Of a DNA stretch of 64,000 nt, positions 32,001 to 43,672 are shown piece after piece (within the stretch, counting starts at the first letter, position 1; every line of letters begins with the position of its first letter). Made by a program: the position numbers and the translations under genes. The notes beneath the pieces were generated by a model. The model was not told the origin of the DNA. It did no database searches and saw nothing but the letters and a program-made list of their open reading frames with translations. Origin of the DNA: Neoceratodus forsteri. Lineage: Eukaryota; Chordata; Ceratodontiformes; Ceratodontidae. The stretch lies in assembly GCA_016271365.2 (NCBI GenBank), contig CM057456.1:891556001-891620000 (forward strand). The letters run 5' to 3'.

Positions 32001-32240
32001 CTCTCCACCTCCAAACTTGCTGGCTGTCTGACACCAGAACCCCACCCCTCGCTTTGTAATTATTTCCCCTACAGCATTTTTAACTAGCGCTCTCCTCCCT
32101 TTCTCCCCAGACTAGCCCGAGCAACTGCCCGAGCGGGAGCTCCAATGGCACGGCCTGCCCTCAAGCCGCCACCACCCCTTCCGTCCATGGGAAGCCAGGA
32201 ACAGGCCCCCGTCAACCAGCGATACAGCTCCATTATACCC

Positions 32241-32622
32241 CGCCTGCAGGAAATGTACTATTTACTAAGTGCCAGGTTCTCCATTAGCAAACTATGCTTC
32301 TCTGCCACTAGAGGGCCTCAGCCAATCCTTCCCTCTAAGCAGCAGGATCAGGATCTCTTGCAGTAGATATTCATCCCTGCCTCAAGAGTACCTCAGCTGT
32401 CATCGATCCCTGTTGTAGTGTCTGGCTGGTAAGAGTTCTACACTCTTCAAGGGTGTCCTCAACCATCAAGCCAGACTGGTGCAAACTACATTACACAGCC
32501 GACTTCTTACTACTTCAGTTATAATAAGAAGAACTCAATCCATAATATCAGGGTACAAGCAGTGACCGAGCCTGCCCTAAGGAAACTGACCTCTGTTCAA
32601 TGTCTCACAAATCGAACAAACA
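32241..32622 (+). other. L2 copy 2 leader after the array
   Basis: Unique sequence between the last 130-bp block and the first possible start codon. No motif recognised. Confidence 0.45.
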
Positions 32623-32973
32623 ATGTCAAATTCCAGTAACATTTTAATACGGGGAATAATACTGGCATTACTACTTTCACTCACAGGTCTTCTTAATGAT
32701 AATGAATCAAAAACAAATGATCGTCATGCCACCTGGTTCAACTTAAATGTATACAGTACTGTAACCTCTTCCCCTGGCACAACCTCACCTATCCACCCTA
32801 CCACCTACAATGATAATAGTACAAGGTGCCACCAAGATACATGGTATGACCACCTCTCACTATCACTCTTCTCTGGCTACCGCACCCAAACTGGAACCAT
32901 TAAGACCCTCTCTGGGGCTGGGGGGGTGGAAAAGCAAGTACCTATTAGGAGGCTGGCTACCGAGCAGGCATGA
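32623..32973 (+). CDS. Possible ORF1 of L2 copy 2
   Basis: A 116-codon open frame starting MSNSSNILIRGIILALLLSL, with an N-terminal hydrophobic stretch (residues 9-21) and then Thr/Ser/Asn-rich sequence. No RNA-recognition, zinc knuckle or esterase motif is visible. It may be a remnant of ORF1 or simply an open stretch of the leader. It lies upstream of ORF2 in the correct orientation. Confidence 0.3.
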   Translation: MSNSSNILIRGIILALLLSLTGLLNDNESKTNDRHATWFNLNVYSTVTSSPGTTSPIHPTTYNDNSTRCHQDTWYDHLSLSLFSGYRTQTGTIKTLSGAGGVEKQVPIRRLATEQA

Positions 32974-33054
32974 CAGACCATCAGGCCTATTCTATTGGCT
33001 TTTAGTATGTAAGTAAGACTGCAAAAACTCAGGACCAGACTTCTGAGGGACCAC

Positions 33055-35951
33055 ATGAGACGCCTTCTACTTTTACTCTTACTGCTCTCACGAAATATAC
33101 ACCCAAGCCCGGGCCCACCACCTATTCCTTGCACCCAATCTAGCTCCCAAACTAAAACAAACAATGGACTAAACCTGACATCAATCAACATCTGCAGTCT
33201 CTTACAAAAAATGGACAAACTAAGTGTTTGGGTCACCAAATCCTGAATCCTGGCTAACCCCCCTAATACTGGACGAGGCCATAACACTTCCTGGGTACAC
33301 AATTTTCAGACAGGACCATTTGTCAAAGCAAGGTGGAGGATGTGTGCTTTTTATAAGAGATTCCTTGCAGGCGCATATCCTTCCCATCCCCACCGTGAGT
33401 GACAAATTTAAAATAATCGCCGTCAAGCTGCTACTGGCCGTGCACAACAATAGCCTAACTGTAATCTCTGTCTATATTCCACCTAAACAGACTACAACAG
33501 GCTTCGATGCCCTTCTGGACTGCCTAAGTACACTGAGCCTCAATTCGGAAATGGTATTGCTGGGTGACTCCAACATCAACTGACTGGCCTCGGCCCAGAC
33601 AAAGATGCTTCCTCTGTGGTACACTACTCACAACTGGTAACAGAGCCAGACTAAACTATAAAACTGGAACTGGGACACTGTTGGACTGGGTGCTTTCAAA
33701 TCACCCAAAGCATGTAATGAACACCATGGTTCTTCCTGATACAGTGAGTGACCACTCCCCTGTTAAATGCCACTGGTCCAACAAGTTCTGTAAGCCACCG
33801 GCAAAGTTTATAATTAACCAGATAATTCGCAGAGGGCGCCTAGAACTACTTAAATCTGATCTTAAGCATCAGGACTGGTCCACTCTGTATACTTCCAAGG
33901 ACATGGATACTGCTCTTGATCTATTCATTTCCAAATTCAACACAGTCTGTGACACTCGTGCATCAAAAAAACAAGCAAGATCACAGGGTCCACAACTCTT
34001 AGACCACTCCTGACCTACTTGACCTACTCAAGTCCAGGGACCAACTATGCTACAAGTCACATGCACATGGGACACAGGCCAATATACAGAACTATAGGAA
34101 AGCAAGAAATGAATGCACCAGAGCAATTCAACTTGCAAAAAGCTCGTACTATAAGGACGCATTAGCCAGAACCTGGAATGACAGCAAGCCACTCTGGTCA
34201 AACCATCAAGATATCACTGGAAAGACACAAAAAATTGCTCCTTCTATGCTCAACACAGAGGGCACACCAACACTGGATCCCCTACTAATAGCCAATGCTT
34301 TAAACAGTGCATTCACTGACCTGAGCAGTATCCTCTCGTCTGACTTCTTTGACCCCAACCCCACCCCAGCTAACCTCCAGAAACAACCTGAACCTACCCC
34401 AGGGCATCCACTGTTCCACTTAAGAATGATTTTAATAAGAGACACCAGAAAATACCTGGAAAAAGTCCTCCTAAAATCAAAATTTAGTGGGGACTCCCTG
34501 GACCTGAAACTCCTGCACTTAAACCTGAATGAAGTCCTCGAATCCTTGACCATGTTAATCAACCTATCACTCTGTCTCTCAAACATCCCTCAAAAATGGA
34601 AGTTTGCAATTGCAACCCCGGACCACAAGAGCGGTGACCGGAAACAGCACAGTAACTACAGGCCCATCTCTATCCTCCCGCCACTCTCCAAGGCACTTGA
34701 AAGAATAGTGGCGGACGTGAGTACCTGGACCACGACAATCTCCTAAGTAATCAGCAGCATGGCTTTAGGAAAGCACACAGTACTGTCACTGCCCCTCTGG
34801 AATTCACTAGCTTTATCCATCATGCTCTCAACCAGGGAAACCTGGTTGGGGCCACCTTCATAGACTTATCTAAGGCCTTTGACACTGTGAATCATGGACT
34901 TCTCCTCGATCAGCTCACTACCATCAGGCTCTCTATGGAGGCAACACACTTGTTCTGCAGTTACCTGAGTAACAGGGCACAACAAGTTAAGATTGGCAAC
35001 GTCCTCTCGGACCATTCAGATCAGGGGTTCCACAGGGATCCATCCTTGGCCCGCTTCTTTTCAGTATTTTCTTAAAAAAACTCCCTGACTCCTGCCAAGG
35101 AAACCTACTCCTGTACGCAGATGATGCTGTCATCTTCACCAGTGACCCACAGCCAGATTGCCTGAAGTCAGACCTGCAAAAAGGTTTTACATCTGCCGAA
35201 AAATGGTTTGAGGAGCACAAGTTAGTGATGAACTACAAAAAAAACAAGTCCATGTTGTTTGCCAGTTTTCAAAGTAGACACAAAACTTTCCCGCTATCCA
35301 TCAAGAACATAAAAGGCGCCTCCCTTGATCTAGTCCATCACTTCAAATACCTTGGCATCACTATTGACTCCAACATGTCTTACGCCACTCATATTGCCAA
35401 TACTGCAAAAATGGTTAATGTGAGAATAGGTAATGCTCTACCGGCATAAACACTGCCTTACACCTGATGCCTTGAGCCTGGCAATACACAGCTCAATATT
35501 TTCCCTACTTGACTATGGCTTAGTCATCTATGGTTCAGCAAATGACACGACCATTCGCTGCATCTCCACGGCATTGAACAAGGCATGCCGACTGCTCCCA
35601 GGTGCTGTGCACTTAACACATACCTGTGAACTCTATGCTCAAGCAAACTGCCTTCAGCTAAAGGACAGGATCTCCTACCAAACCTGCTTATTAGCTAAGA
35701 AGATCTGCCTTGGCATGCTGCCCACTGGGGTTGTGAATCTTCTCAGCCCACAACAGGTCAGAAGAAACACCAGAAGCTCCAACAATCAAATTTTCAGAGT
35801 CCCTAGGTGCCGCACGGCTCTTGCTAAATATGCCTTTGCCCATCGAGCCCCGCTTTGGATGAACTCGCTCCAGCATGACATAAGCTCTAAAGCGCAAACC
35901 AGTCCTTGTTCTGTTTACTCTGTACTTGTCCTTGATGCGGAACCTATGTAA
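33055..35951 (+). pseudogene. L2 copy 2 ORF2 (endonuclease-reverse transcriptase)
   Basis: The start is taken at 33055: a Leu run (RRLLLLLLLL), then the degenerate 2A-like NIHPSPGPP, then the endonuclease start LTSINICSLLQKMDKL. A frameshift near 33240 leads to ESWLTPL, KQGGGCVLF and GDSNIN; SDHSPVKCHW follows. RT begins near 34246: SNYRPISILPPLSKALE, a frameshift, QQHGFRKAHST, motif A FIDLSKAFDTVNHGLL, the catalytic LLYADDAVIF near 35110, then thumb and C-terminal blocks (HHFKYLGITIDSNM, SLLDYGLVIYG) to 35951. At least five frame changes make it inactive. Layout matches copies 1 and 3. Confidence 0.85.
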
Positions 35952-36003
35952 AGAGCTTTGCTCAAAGGTATGAATCTGAGCTCTTAATAAATAAATAAAC
36001 AAA
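35930..36003 (+). other. L2 copy 2 3' stem-loop and tail
   Basis: GAACCTATGTAAAGAGCTTT then GCTCAAAGGT gives stem GAGC/GCTC with outer CCTATG/CAAAGG-like pairing, followed by AATAAATAAATAAAC. Same position and fold as copies 1 and 3 but with changed loop bases. Confidence 0.65.
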
Positions 36004-37264
36004 TCTTAAAAGACACTCTAAAATCCATTCTTAACATGTTATAGTGTGATACAGTAATTAGAATTTCAGTAATCAGCAACAACTTTTCATGCACAACTCA
36101 CTGCCCATTCATTTTTATTGGCATGTTGTGTGGCATCCCACATTGGTCAGATCATTAGCACCGAAGCTTTGTTCCTCCAGCAGAACCCATTCCAAAACAA
36201 GTTGCATGATCAGATTATCAAGACATACCTGTGTATAATCTTATCAATGGTTTGTAAAACTAAGTTTACATACAAGTTAAAATGGACGAACTAGATGATT
36301 AAACTAAATTGTTTATACTTAAATCCTTATACTTACCATAACGCTTACACAAGTACATCAACTCAATCATGTAATCTTCAAAGACAATTACATCACAAGC
36401 ATGGTGCTAATCATTTGGTTAATCTGCACGACAGCAGTTCACTTGGTTTGTGGTTATTTGGCCTTCTGTAGCTTACATCAACTTTAGAAATTGCTTAAAG
36501 AAAAGACACACCTAAGCCTGAGACTTAACAGCAAATAAACTGATAGCATGGGTAATGGTTTAAGAAGCTCTAACCATGCTAAGCACACACACAGAATCCA
36601 TCTAACATGCAGTCATCTAGTTACCTGCTTGTTAAGCCAATGCCACAGCTTTGGGGAAGAAGACAAGAAGACATTGGGAATTATTGAAGAAAGTACATTC
36701 ATGGTGTGGAAGGAAATGAAAGGCACATTAACAGCACTAAAACACCATCTCTAGCCCAAAGACAATATTAAAATACTGAAAGAGGTTTTGTGAATAAATG
36801 TACAGCCTGCAGCACTGGGACAACAATACACAAGAAAACTGTTTTTGTAAAACATACCCATACGCATACTGAGCAAAGACTACGGGTCTCTCAGTGGGGG
36901 ATTTTGAAGGAGAAACACAGAAGGTAGTCACACAAATGCCCTACATTTTCAGTGCAAATATAAGTGTTTTAGTTATTGGAAGATTCAGCGTGATGCATTT
37001 AGTTTTCTGTTGATCTATTTCCTGCATGTTTTTTCTTATTTTGGTCCAACATCTGAATGAGCCATAGGTTCATACTTGACACCAAACATTATGCTTCTTC
37101 AAGAAATTAGCCTTTAGAGTGCAGGCATTATTTTGACTGAGACTGAGACATGTAAACACAATGGGAGTCATTTAACATGTAAACCTTATACTCCATATTC
37201 TTCTGTCTGATGATAGTGCAAAAACAGCAATAAATAGCTGGGACATATTTAGTACAGATTACCA
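36004..37264. other. 1.26 kb without recognised features
   Basis: AT-rich single-copy-looking sequence. The open frames (such as plus 36548-36754) have no motif and are not supported as genes. Confidence 0.5.
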
Positions 37265-37267
37265 CAT

Positions 37268-37345
37268 GAAAAGAACAGTTACATACTTACCGTAGCAGCA
37301 GATCTTCGAGAGAATCTCTCTCATCAGGCCACACCTATGGAACAA
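37268..37345. repeat. Left (3') ITR of DIRS-Y
   Basis: AAAGAACAGTTACATACTTA through TCTTCGAGAGAATCTCTCTC and CATCAGGCCACACC. Its reverse complement forms the first half of the ICR at 37635-37745. Confidence 0.75.
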
Positions 37346-37634
37346 TAAGCCAACAGGTGCTAGGACCACATGGAAACTTTTGCCAGCAGTTCACTAAGGG
37401 CTGCCCATGAGGATGTCTGATGTCGTCTTCCCCACATAAGTGTGGGTGGCCCCATCCCTCCTCAGTTCCCCGCCAAAGATCATGCTTGCAGGACCTCCCT
37501 GTAGGGAACCAGGAAAGAAAAGCATGGCCTGGCATAGTTAGGCAGGGTAATAAGCAGCAAACAATTTCTTATCGAAAAAGAAGCTGCACTTGTAGAGTCC
37601 AAATTTTACAAGGGGGATGCAGGGCATGGTGGCA

Positions 37635-37745
37635 TGGCGTGATGAAAGAGATTCTCTGAAAGATCTGCTGTTATAGTAAGTACATAACTGTTCTATCTTC
37701 TTCAAGGATATCTCTTTCATCAGGCCACATCTACGGAATGAGTAC
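37635..37745. repeat. ICR of DIRS-Y
   Basis: Left half GATGAAAGAGATTCTCTGAA to AGTACATAACTGTTCT is the reverse complement of the left ITR. The right half ATCTTCTTCAAGGATATCTC plus TTTCATCAGGCCACATC should complement the missing right end; it resembles the left ITR text, as expected of paired ITRs. Confidence 0.75.
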
Positions 37746-37819
37746 CAAGCAGTACTGACAGAACAACAGTCTGGGTGGCTGGAGCCTAAAGGTCTAAGAA
37801 AGTAGACCTTGCAGCACAG

Positions 37820-38915
37820 CTAGACCAAAGCCTGCCCTTTTCCTTGAGGCAGTGCCCAGACTGTAATGTTTAGCAAAGGTGTGGATAGTACTTCAGGTGG
37901 CAGCTGCACAAATCTCAGCAGCAGACACATTCTTGAAACAGGCAACAGAAGTGGCCATGCCTCTAGTTGAGTGGACATGAACAACCCCAGGAAGTTCCTT
38001 ACCGTACTTCTTATAACAGAAAGTAATACAGTTGGCCAACTATTTGGACATGCACTATTTAGAACCTGGAATGTCTTCTTTCCCAGGGGCGAAGGAAACA
38101 AAAAGCTGTGAGGATTTCCTGCAGTCCTTCATATGGTATATTTAGTACCCGAGTATTCTATGTACATCTGAAGTATGGAGCAATACTTCCCTGGAAGGGC
38201 ATGCCCTGGAAAATAAACTGGTATGTGGATGGTTTGATTTAAATTAAACTCAGACACCACCTTTAGTAAAAACTGAAGGTTAGTATGGATAGACTCTCTG
38301 TCTTCATCAAATAAAGAGGCTTACACATTAAAGCTTGCAGCTCTGAAATCCTTCGAGTACAGGTAATGGCAACTAAAAAGAATGCTTTCCATTACAGAAG
38401 CATAGCTCGCAAGTTGCTGCTGGCTCACAAGTAGCCAAAGTAAGCTTTTCTAACACAAAATTCAGATCCCAAGCCAGGACAGGATTGCAGACAGGAGGCT
38501 TCAAATACAGAATGCCTCTCAAAAACGTATGGGCCACCTCCAGCTGGGCAACCGTATGACCATCAATAAACATATGGAAGTCTGAAATGGCAGCCAGGTG
38601 CACCTTGTTAGAGGCATACTGTAGGTCTGCATCTGATAAGGACAGCGAATACTCTAGAATCTGGTTTACCAGACAGGTAAAAGGATCCAGTTGGTAAGAA
38701 GCGACCCACAGAGCAAAATGCTTCCACTTCATAGAATACATAGCTCTGGTGGAAGGCTTTCTGGCAGTCACCAAGACATCTGCTACCTTTTGAGCAATGA
38801 GTATCCGAACTGACCCTCCATTCAAAGCTTGATTAGTACTCCCTGGATTAGAGGGAAGGGAGGAAAGGCATACAGGAATCACCGTTTTCAAGAGAAGGAC
38901 AATGTGTCTCACCAA
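37820..38915 (-). pseudogene. DIRS-Y tyrosine recombinase
   Basis: The N-terminal core-binding part is a 180-codon open frame (38373-38915) with RKPSTRAMYSMKWKHFALW and the PVLAWDLNFVLEKL block. The C-terminal catalytic part (about 37820-38000) reads VHVHSTRGMATSVACFKNVS, then ICAAAT-stop-STIHTFAKHY, retaining box B HSTR and the HTFAKHY segment with the presumptive nucleophilic Tyr; the Trp between is a stop. The box A Arg region between the two halves is frame-broken. The enzyme would integrate circular DIRS DNA. Confidence 0.8.
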
Positions 38916-38949
38916 AAAACTCTAGCCCTGGAGTGAGTGAGCAGAAAGA

Positions 38950-39030
38950 AAAAAATTACTTACCATAGTAATCTTGCTTCTTCCAAAGTATTCTTCTATA
39001 TTCTTAACTCTGCAGTCAGTCTCCTAAGCA
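38950..39030. repeat. Left (3') ITR of DIRS-X
   Basis: AAAAAATTACTTACCATAGT through AATCTTGCTTCTTCCAAAGT and ATTCTTCTATATTCTTAACTC. It is complemented by the first half of the ICR at 39420-39540. Confidence 0.75.
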
Positions 39031-39419
39031 GAGCTGCCTAGAGAAAATGGAACTATATGCTAATGATACAACCTATCATTGGCTCGTGCCACTTATTCAA
39101 ACTGCTGCACTTATAAGCTGCAACGCTACACCAACGTATCAGATTTCTGAGGAGCCTACAAAGCAACATAAATTAAGACTATATATATATTTATTTATCT
39201 ATCTATAACAAAGCTAAGCTGTCCATGACAGCAAAAACACCATAAATATCACTGTAACCCCAAACCCCCTTGAATGCCAGAATCACCTGGAAAAAGAAGG
39301 GAATTAAATGTTCCTACTAGGGCTAAAAACTACGCATGCCAGTGTCTGGGACTTTATATTCAAATACTCGGTCAGGAGTGCAGAGGCTCTGGTTCTGGAA
39401 GGGGAGGCAGGGTGGGAGA
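39031..39419. other. DIRS-X spacer between ITR and ICR
   Basis: Non-coding, with a TA/ATTT simple stretch at 39180-39207. Confidence 0.45.
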
Positions 39420-39540
39420 GTTATGAATATAGAATACCTTGGAAGAAACAAGATTACTATGGTAAGTATTTTTTTTTTCTTCTAACCCCAGATGTTCTTC
39501 TGTATTTCTAACTCTCTGCAGACTTCAAAGCAGCACCTCT
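39420..39540. repeat. ICR of DIRS-X
   Basis: First half ATACCTTGGAAGAAACAAGA then TTACTATGGTAAGTA is the reverse complement of 38950-39000. Second half CTTCTAACCCCAGATGTTCT then TCTGTATTTCTAACTC parallels the ITR text and should complement the absent 5' end. Confidence 0.75.
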
Positions 39541-39559
39541 GGAGGTGGGCAGAGAACCT

Positions 39560-42272
39560 ACTTTGGAAAGAGGCTCTGCAGGACTGCTGTGCCAAATCTA
39601 GCATCACTTCTGGACTGGGTATCCAGGCTATAGTGCTTAGTAAAAGTGTGCACAGTCCTCCAGGTAGTGGCTTTATAGATTTCCATTAATGAAACATCTC
39701 TGGATGCCACAATGATAGCAGCTGTGCCCCTAGTTTAGTTAACCCTCGGCCCTGCAGGGGGTTCCTTGCCAACTTTAGAATAGCAAAACTGAATGCACTG
39801 CATTATCCAGTGAGAGACTGACCTCTTTGAAGCTGGAGTGCCTTTACCTACATCCCCATAGGTAAGGAATAACTGCTGTTTGTCATGTCTATGATCCCTG
39901 GTGTGGGTCATGTAGTAACAATGTCCTTTTGACATCCAGACTATGGAGTCTGCGCTTACCTGAACTAGTATGTTCTGTGAAGAAAACTGGTAGGGTAATG
40001 GAATGGTTTAAGTGAAAGCCAGAAACAACCTTGGGGAAGAATGTTCTATTTGTTCTCAGCACCACTTTGTCATTGTGGAAGGAAAGGTAGTCCTTCTCAA
40101 CACACAGAGCCTGAAGCTCACTAATTCTTCTAGCTGAAGTAATTGCAACCAGAAAAACAGTTTTCCAAGAAACATATTTTTGGTGTGCTGAGGGCATAGA
40201 CTCAAAAGGAGGTTTTATGAGCTGAGCAATGCATATGTTCAGGTCCCATACTGGTACTGGTTCCCTAATAGGTGGGTGCAAGTGGTACAGACCTTGAAAG
40301 AACTTTTTGAAAATAACATTGGATGCCAGAGAGGTACCTCTCCTAGCAGAAATGTAGGCAGAGATGGATACTAGATGCACTTTCAGGGATGTATGTTTCA
40401 GTCCCTGGGAGTGTAGGTAGGTGAGATAATCCAGAACAGTTGGAATCTCCACTAGAGTGGGAGAAATCTCTTTAGAAACATAGAATATGATGGCAGATGA
40501 GGACCACTTGGCACACCTAGTCTGCCAGTTTCCCTACCTACAAGATAAGCTGCGGATCCTAGTTAACCAACAGCCTATTTCTTCCTACCCCCACAAGAAC
40601 TGCCTTATGTCTGTCCCATGCATTCTTGAATTCTCCCACAGTTTTGGACCCCACAATCTCCTCAGTAAGGCTGTCCTATGCGTCTATCACCCTCTCTGTG
40701 AAAAAATACTTCCTCACATTACCCCTGAGCTGTCCCCCCTCTATCTTCAAATTGTGTCCCCTTGTTCTTGCACATCTCTTTTTCTGAAAGATGCTACCCT
40801 CTTGGACTTTGTTGATTCCACTGAGGCACTTAAACATTTCTATCATGTCCCCCTCTCCCTCCATACCTCAAGGGTACACATATTAATCTTTAGTCTCTCC
40901 TCATATGGCTTCTCTTGCAGACCCTGCACCATTTTAGTTGCCCTCTCTGGACTGCCTTCATCCTGTCTATGTTCTTGCGGAGATGGGGTCTCCAGAACTG
41001 GAAGCAATACTCCAGATAGGGTCTCACCAACTGTCTGTACAGAGAGATAACTTCCTGTTTTCTGCTGATGACGCCTCTCTCTATACATCCCAGTATCCTC
41101 CCAGCCCTCCCTACTGCCTTCTCACATTGCTTGCTAACCTTAAGGTCATCTGATATGATTACCCCCAGGTCCCTTTCCATTTTTGTTGTTGTTACTACCT
41201 CCCCCCATTGTGTAATCTTCCCCTGGGTTTTTGTTTCCCAGGTGCATTATTTTGCACTTCAAAGCATTGAATCCAAGCTGCCATACTTCTGACCATTCCT
41301 CCAACCTTGCCAATTCCCTTCCCATCCTTTCCATGCCTCCTTGTGCAGCAACCCTGTTGCAGATCTTTGTGCCATCTGCAAAGAGGCATACTTTTCCTTC
41401 CAGTCCTTCTGCTATGTCACTTATAAAGACATTAAAAAGGACTGGACCCAGTACTGAACCCTGTGGTGCCCCACTAGTAACCCCTCTTTCTTCAGAATGG
41501 ACTCCACTTACAATTATCTTCTGTGTCCTGTTGTCCAGCCAATGTTTTACCCAGGCTACCACCATGGGACCCACTCCCAGGCTGGTTGATTTGATTATTC
41601 TTTTGTGTGGGACTGTGTCAAATACCTAGCTAAAGTCTAGGTAAGCCATGTCCACAGCCCCTCCCTGGTCTACTACTTTGGTCACCCAGTCAAAGAAATC
41701 AATTAGATTCATCTGACATGACCTTCCCACTGTGAAACCATGCTGCCTTGGGTCCTGTGCCCCACTGGCCTCTAGGTACTCAACAATTCTCTCCTTCAGA
41801 AGTGATTCCATCACTTTCCCTATCACAGAGGTCAACCTGACATCAAACGAAAAAACCTTTTCCATTTCGAAGCATAGGTTTTCTTAGTTGAAGGCTTTCT
41901 ATATCCCTTCAGGATATCTAAGACACTTTGAGAGAGATTTAAGATTGCATATTCTAAGTCCTCAAGAGCCATGCCTCGAGTCTGAGAGACCTGAGATTCA
42001 GATACAGTATCATTCCCTGGTGAGAGATCAACAGGCTGTGCCTCCTGGGTAGGTGTATTGGTTTGGCTACAGACATGGAGAGTAGCATGGGGTACCATGG
42101 CTACCTGGCCCAGTCTGGTGCTATCAAGATCATTGATGCAGGCTGTGATCCAAGCGTGATCAGAACTCTGAAAATGAGAGGGAAGGGAGGAAAAGCATAT
42201 AGGCTTCTCCCTGACCAGTCCAGTGTCAGAGTATCCAATGGGATTGAACCCTTGGCTGGTGGTCTGCAGCAA
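39560..42272 (-). pseudogene. DIRS-X tyrosine recombinase, split by a CR1
   Basis: The N-terminal part (41853-42000) reads MALEDLEYAILNLSQSVLD and RKPSTKKTYASKWKRF, starting in a different frame just before the upstream RT/RNase H frame ends, as usual in DIRS. After the CR1 (40472-41852) a 187-codon open frame (39889-40452) continues: EIPTVLDYLTYLHSQGL, PVPVWDLNICIAQL, box A AITSARRISELQAL with its Arg, and LDVKRTLL. Further down VSHWIMQCIQFC, then VN-stop-TRGTAAIIVA where Y has HSTRG, and TWRTVHTFTKHYSLD with the Tyr. Box B His is lost, so it is inactive even ignoring the insertion. Confidence 0.85.
40472..41852 (-). mobile_element. CR1 LINE inside the DIRS-X recombinase
   Basis: Minus-strand CR1, 3' end at 40472 (complement ends ATGCCATCATATTCTATGTTTC-like), 5'-truncated in RT at about 41852. 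RT blocks: KERIVEYLEASGAQDPRQHG, VDMAYLDFS, SGAPQGSVLGPVLFNVF, the catalytic box as FADG instead of FADD, LGVIISDDLKVSKQCEKAV, RPYLEYCFQFWRPH and ERVIDA. Frames break several times. It separates KWKRF from EIPTVLDYL of the recombinase. Confidence 0.85.
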
Positions 42273-42283
42273 AAGAGGGGCAG

Positions 42284-42292
42284 ATGATGATT
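42284..42292. repeat. Target duplication, left copy (hAT)
   Basis: ATGATGATT, repeated exactly at 53227-53235. An 8-bp (here 8-9) duplication is typical of hAT transposons. Confidence 0.85.
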
Positions 42293-42544
42293 CGGGGTGT
42301 CACGATAATAAAATTTTGACGATATGATAACCGTGATGAAATTACCGCGATAACCTTGTTATTGCAATAATTTTGCCACTTGTGCAACAATGTTAGCAAA
42401 ACTATTTAAATTCTATTTTTTTGCATAATTCACGTATTTGACTTTTTCAAGCAGTGCTATGCATTTATGCACATCATTTTGAAGTCTGTTGTAAAATAAT
42501 GCAAAGAGTAAAATATTTAAAAAAAAATAAATTTTTTCACACTA

Positions 42545-42800
42545 AAATCTCTGAACTTTATACGGAGAGGGTGGTGGAAGCATGTAGCAGTCTTCCTGAA
42601 GAGGTTGTGGGGTCAAAAACGTGGTGCAATTCAAGAATACATAGGACAGACATAAGGCAATAATGGTGGGGGGTAGGAAGAAGTTAGCTGTTGGTTAACT
42701 AGGATGGACCTGCAGCTTATCCAATAGGTAGGGAAATGGGCTGACTGGGTGGGCCAAGCTGCCCTTATCTGCTGTCAGAGTCTGTTTCTATAAAATTGCT
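42545..42800 (+). mobile_element. CR1 3' fragment
   Basis: Plus-strand ERVVEACSSLPEEVVGSKT, the CR1 ORF2 C-terminus, followed by the CR1 3' UTR (GGGCTGACTGGGTGGGCCAA, then CTTATCTGCTGTCAG and GTTTCTA). Only the last 250 bp remain. Confidence 0.8.
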
Positions 42801-43261
42801 TGCATTTTCTACATTAAAATTCAAATACACAGTTAATACATGTGTTATACAGAGTACAATGCATTTTAAAATGTGAATGAGCAAATATGTTTACTTGATT
42901 ATTTAAAGAGTGCCTTTCCCAGATTTTTCTCCTTGTCTGCAAAATCATCAGGAGACTCCCTTGCCGGCCTGGGAGTTCCTCCATATTAGTTGGAAATGTT
43001 TCTCCTTAGCCCCCTAAGGAAGGTAAGGGATTGTATTTGCCCCCTAGGGGGGTTAGCCACTTGATCCCTTTCACTTCCTGATCGTCAATGCCATCCCTGT
43101 GCTTCCTTGTTTTGTGAAGACATTTTTTGCCTAGTGCGGGGATGCACATGCTCAATGCAAGTCTACGGTGTGGCATTTTAAAACGTATTTTTATGATTTT
43201 AACCCGACTTGTAGTACAAATCAGAGTCAGTGTTCAAGTAACATGAGCCTTGTTACTTTTG
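42801..43261. other. Unassigned hAT interior, left
   Basis: Non-coding; AT-rich first half, then a GC-balanced stretch with the palindrome-like CCCCCTAAGG/CCCCCTAGGGGG near 43010-43055. Confidence 0.4.
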
Positions 43262-43672
43262 TTAGATCAAGGTGGAGCCCTGGATGTAGCCTGCCTAGAT
43301 TTCAGTAAGGCCTCCAACACCATTCCACATAGGAGACTCAAACAAGCTGGGTAGCCTGGGTGTAGGTCCAAAGGTTGTAAACTGGGTAAGAAATTGGTTG
43401 GGGAATAGACAACAGGTAAATGGAGCTCACTCCGAGGAAGGCCAGCAGGGTGCAACAAGGATCAGTACTGGGACTGGTCCTCTGTTTTTAAATATTTTTT
43501 TATTGGCAACATTTCAGAGGGTCTAGAAGGGAAGGTATGACTTTTTGCAGATAACACAAAGATCTGTAGTATGGCAGACAATCTGGTGCAAAGACGTGTG
43601 TACTGTAAAAAAAAAAAAAAGAATAGAGATTGAAGAAAGCTTGAGGAGTGGTCAGAAGTGTGGCAACTAGAG

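Larger units (their letters stand above)
26868..32240 (+). repeat. Hierarchical tandem array: 130-bp blocks in about 0.9-1.1-kb units
   Basis: Block clusters lie at 26868-27530 (five copies, one shortened to 95 bp), 29148-29407 (two), 30125-30512 (three), 31250-31380 (one) and 32111-32240 (one, final). Each 129-130-bp copy starts ACTAGCC-GAGCAACTG and ends CTCC-TTGCCCAG. Clusters 2 to 5 are preceded by CTCTCCC-TTCTCCCCAG, a pyrimidine tract plus AG; clusters 1 to 4 are followed by GTAAA-AT, a donor-like sequence. Spacers between clusters are about 717-737 bp once the inserted transposon is removed, so only block number varies. Open frames across the array on either strand follow its periodicity and I do not call them genes. 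Probable promoter monomers of the L2 element. Confidence 0.85.
26868..36003 (+). mobile_element. L2 LINE copy 2 with long 5' repeat array
   Basis: One element of about 9.1 kb including an 885-bp DNA transposon. Parts: the tandem 5' array 26868-32240, a non-repeated leader 32241-32622, a possible ORF1, ORF2 from 33055, and the 3' tail AATAAATAAATAAAC at 35987-36003. The last array block (32111-32240) passes directly into the leader, which ties the array to this LINE. ORF2 is frame-broken. No target duplication was identified. Confidence 0.75.
37265..38942 (-). mobile_element. DIRS-Y, 3' part (recombinase, ICR, ITR)
   Basis: Minus-strand DIRS end: a tyrosine recombinase remnant (37820-38915), an ICR (37635-37745) and a 3' ITR starting near 37268. 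It stops abruptly where DIRS-X begins (38950), so gag, RT and RNase H are absent, either removed or displaced by DIRS-X. Confidence 0.75.

Noticed and set aside
36548..36754. 68-codon plus-strand frame between L2 copy 2 and DIRS-Y
   Set aside because: Length within chance expectation and no recognisable feature.
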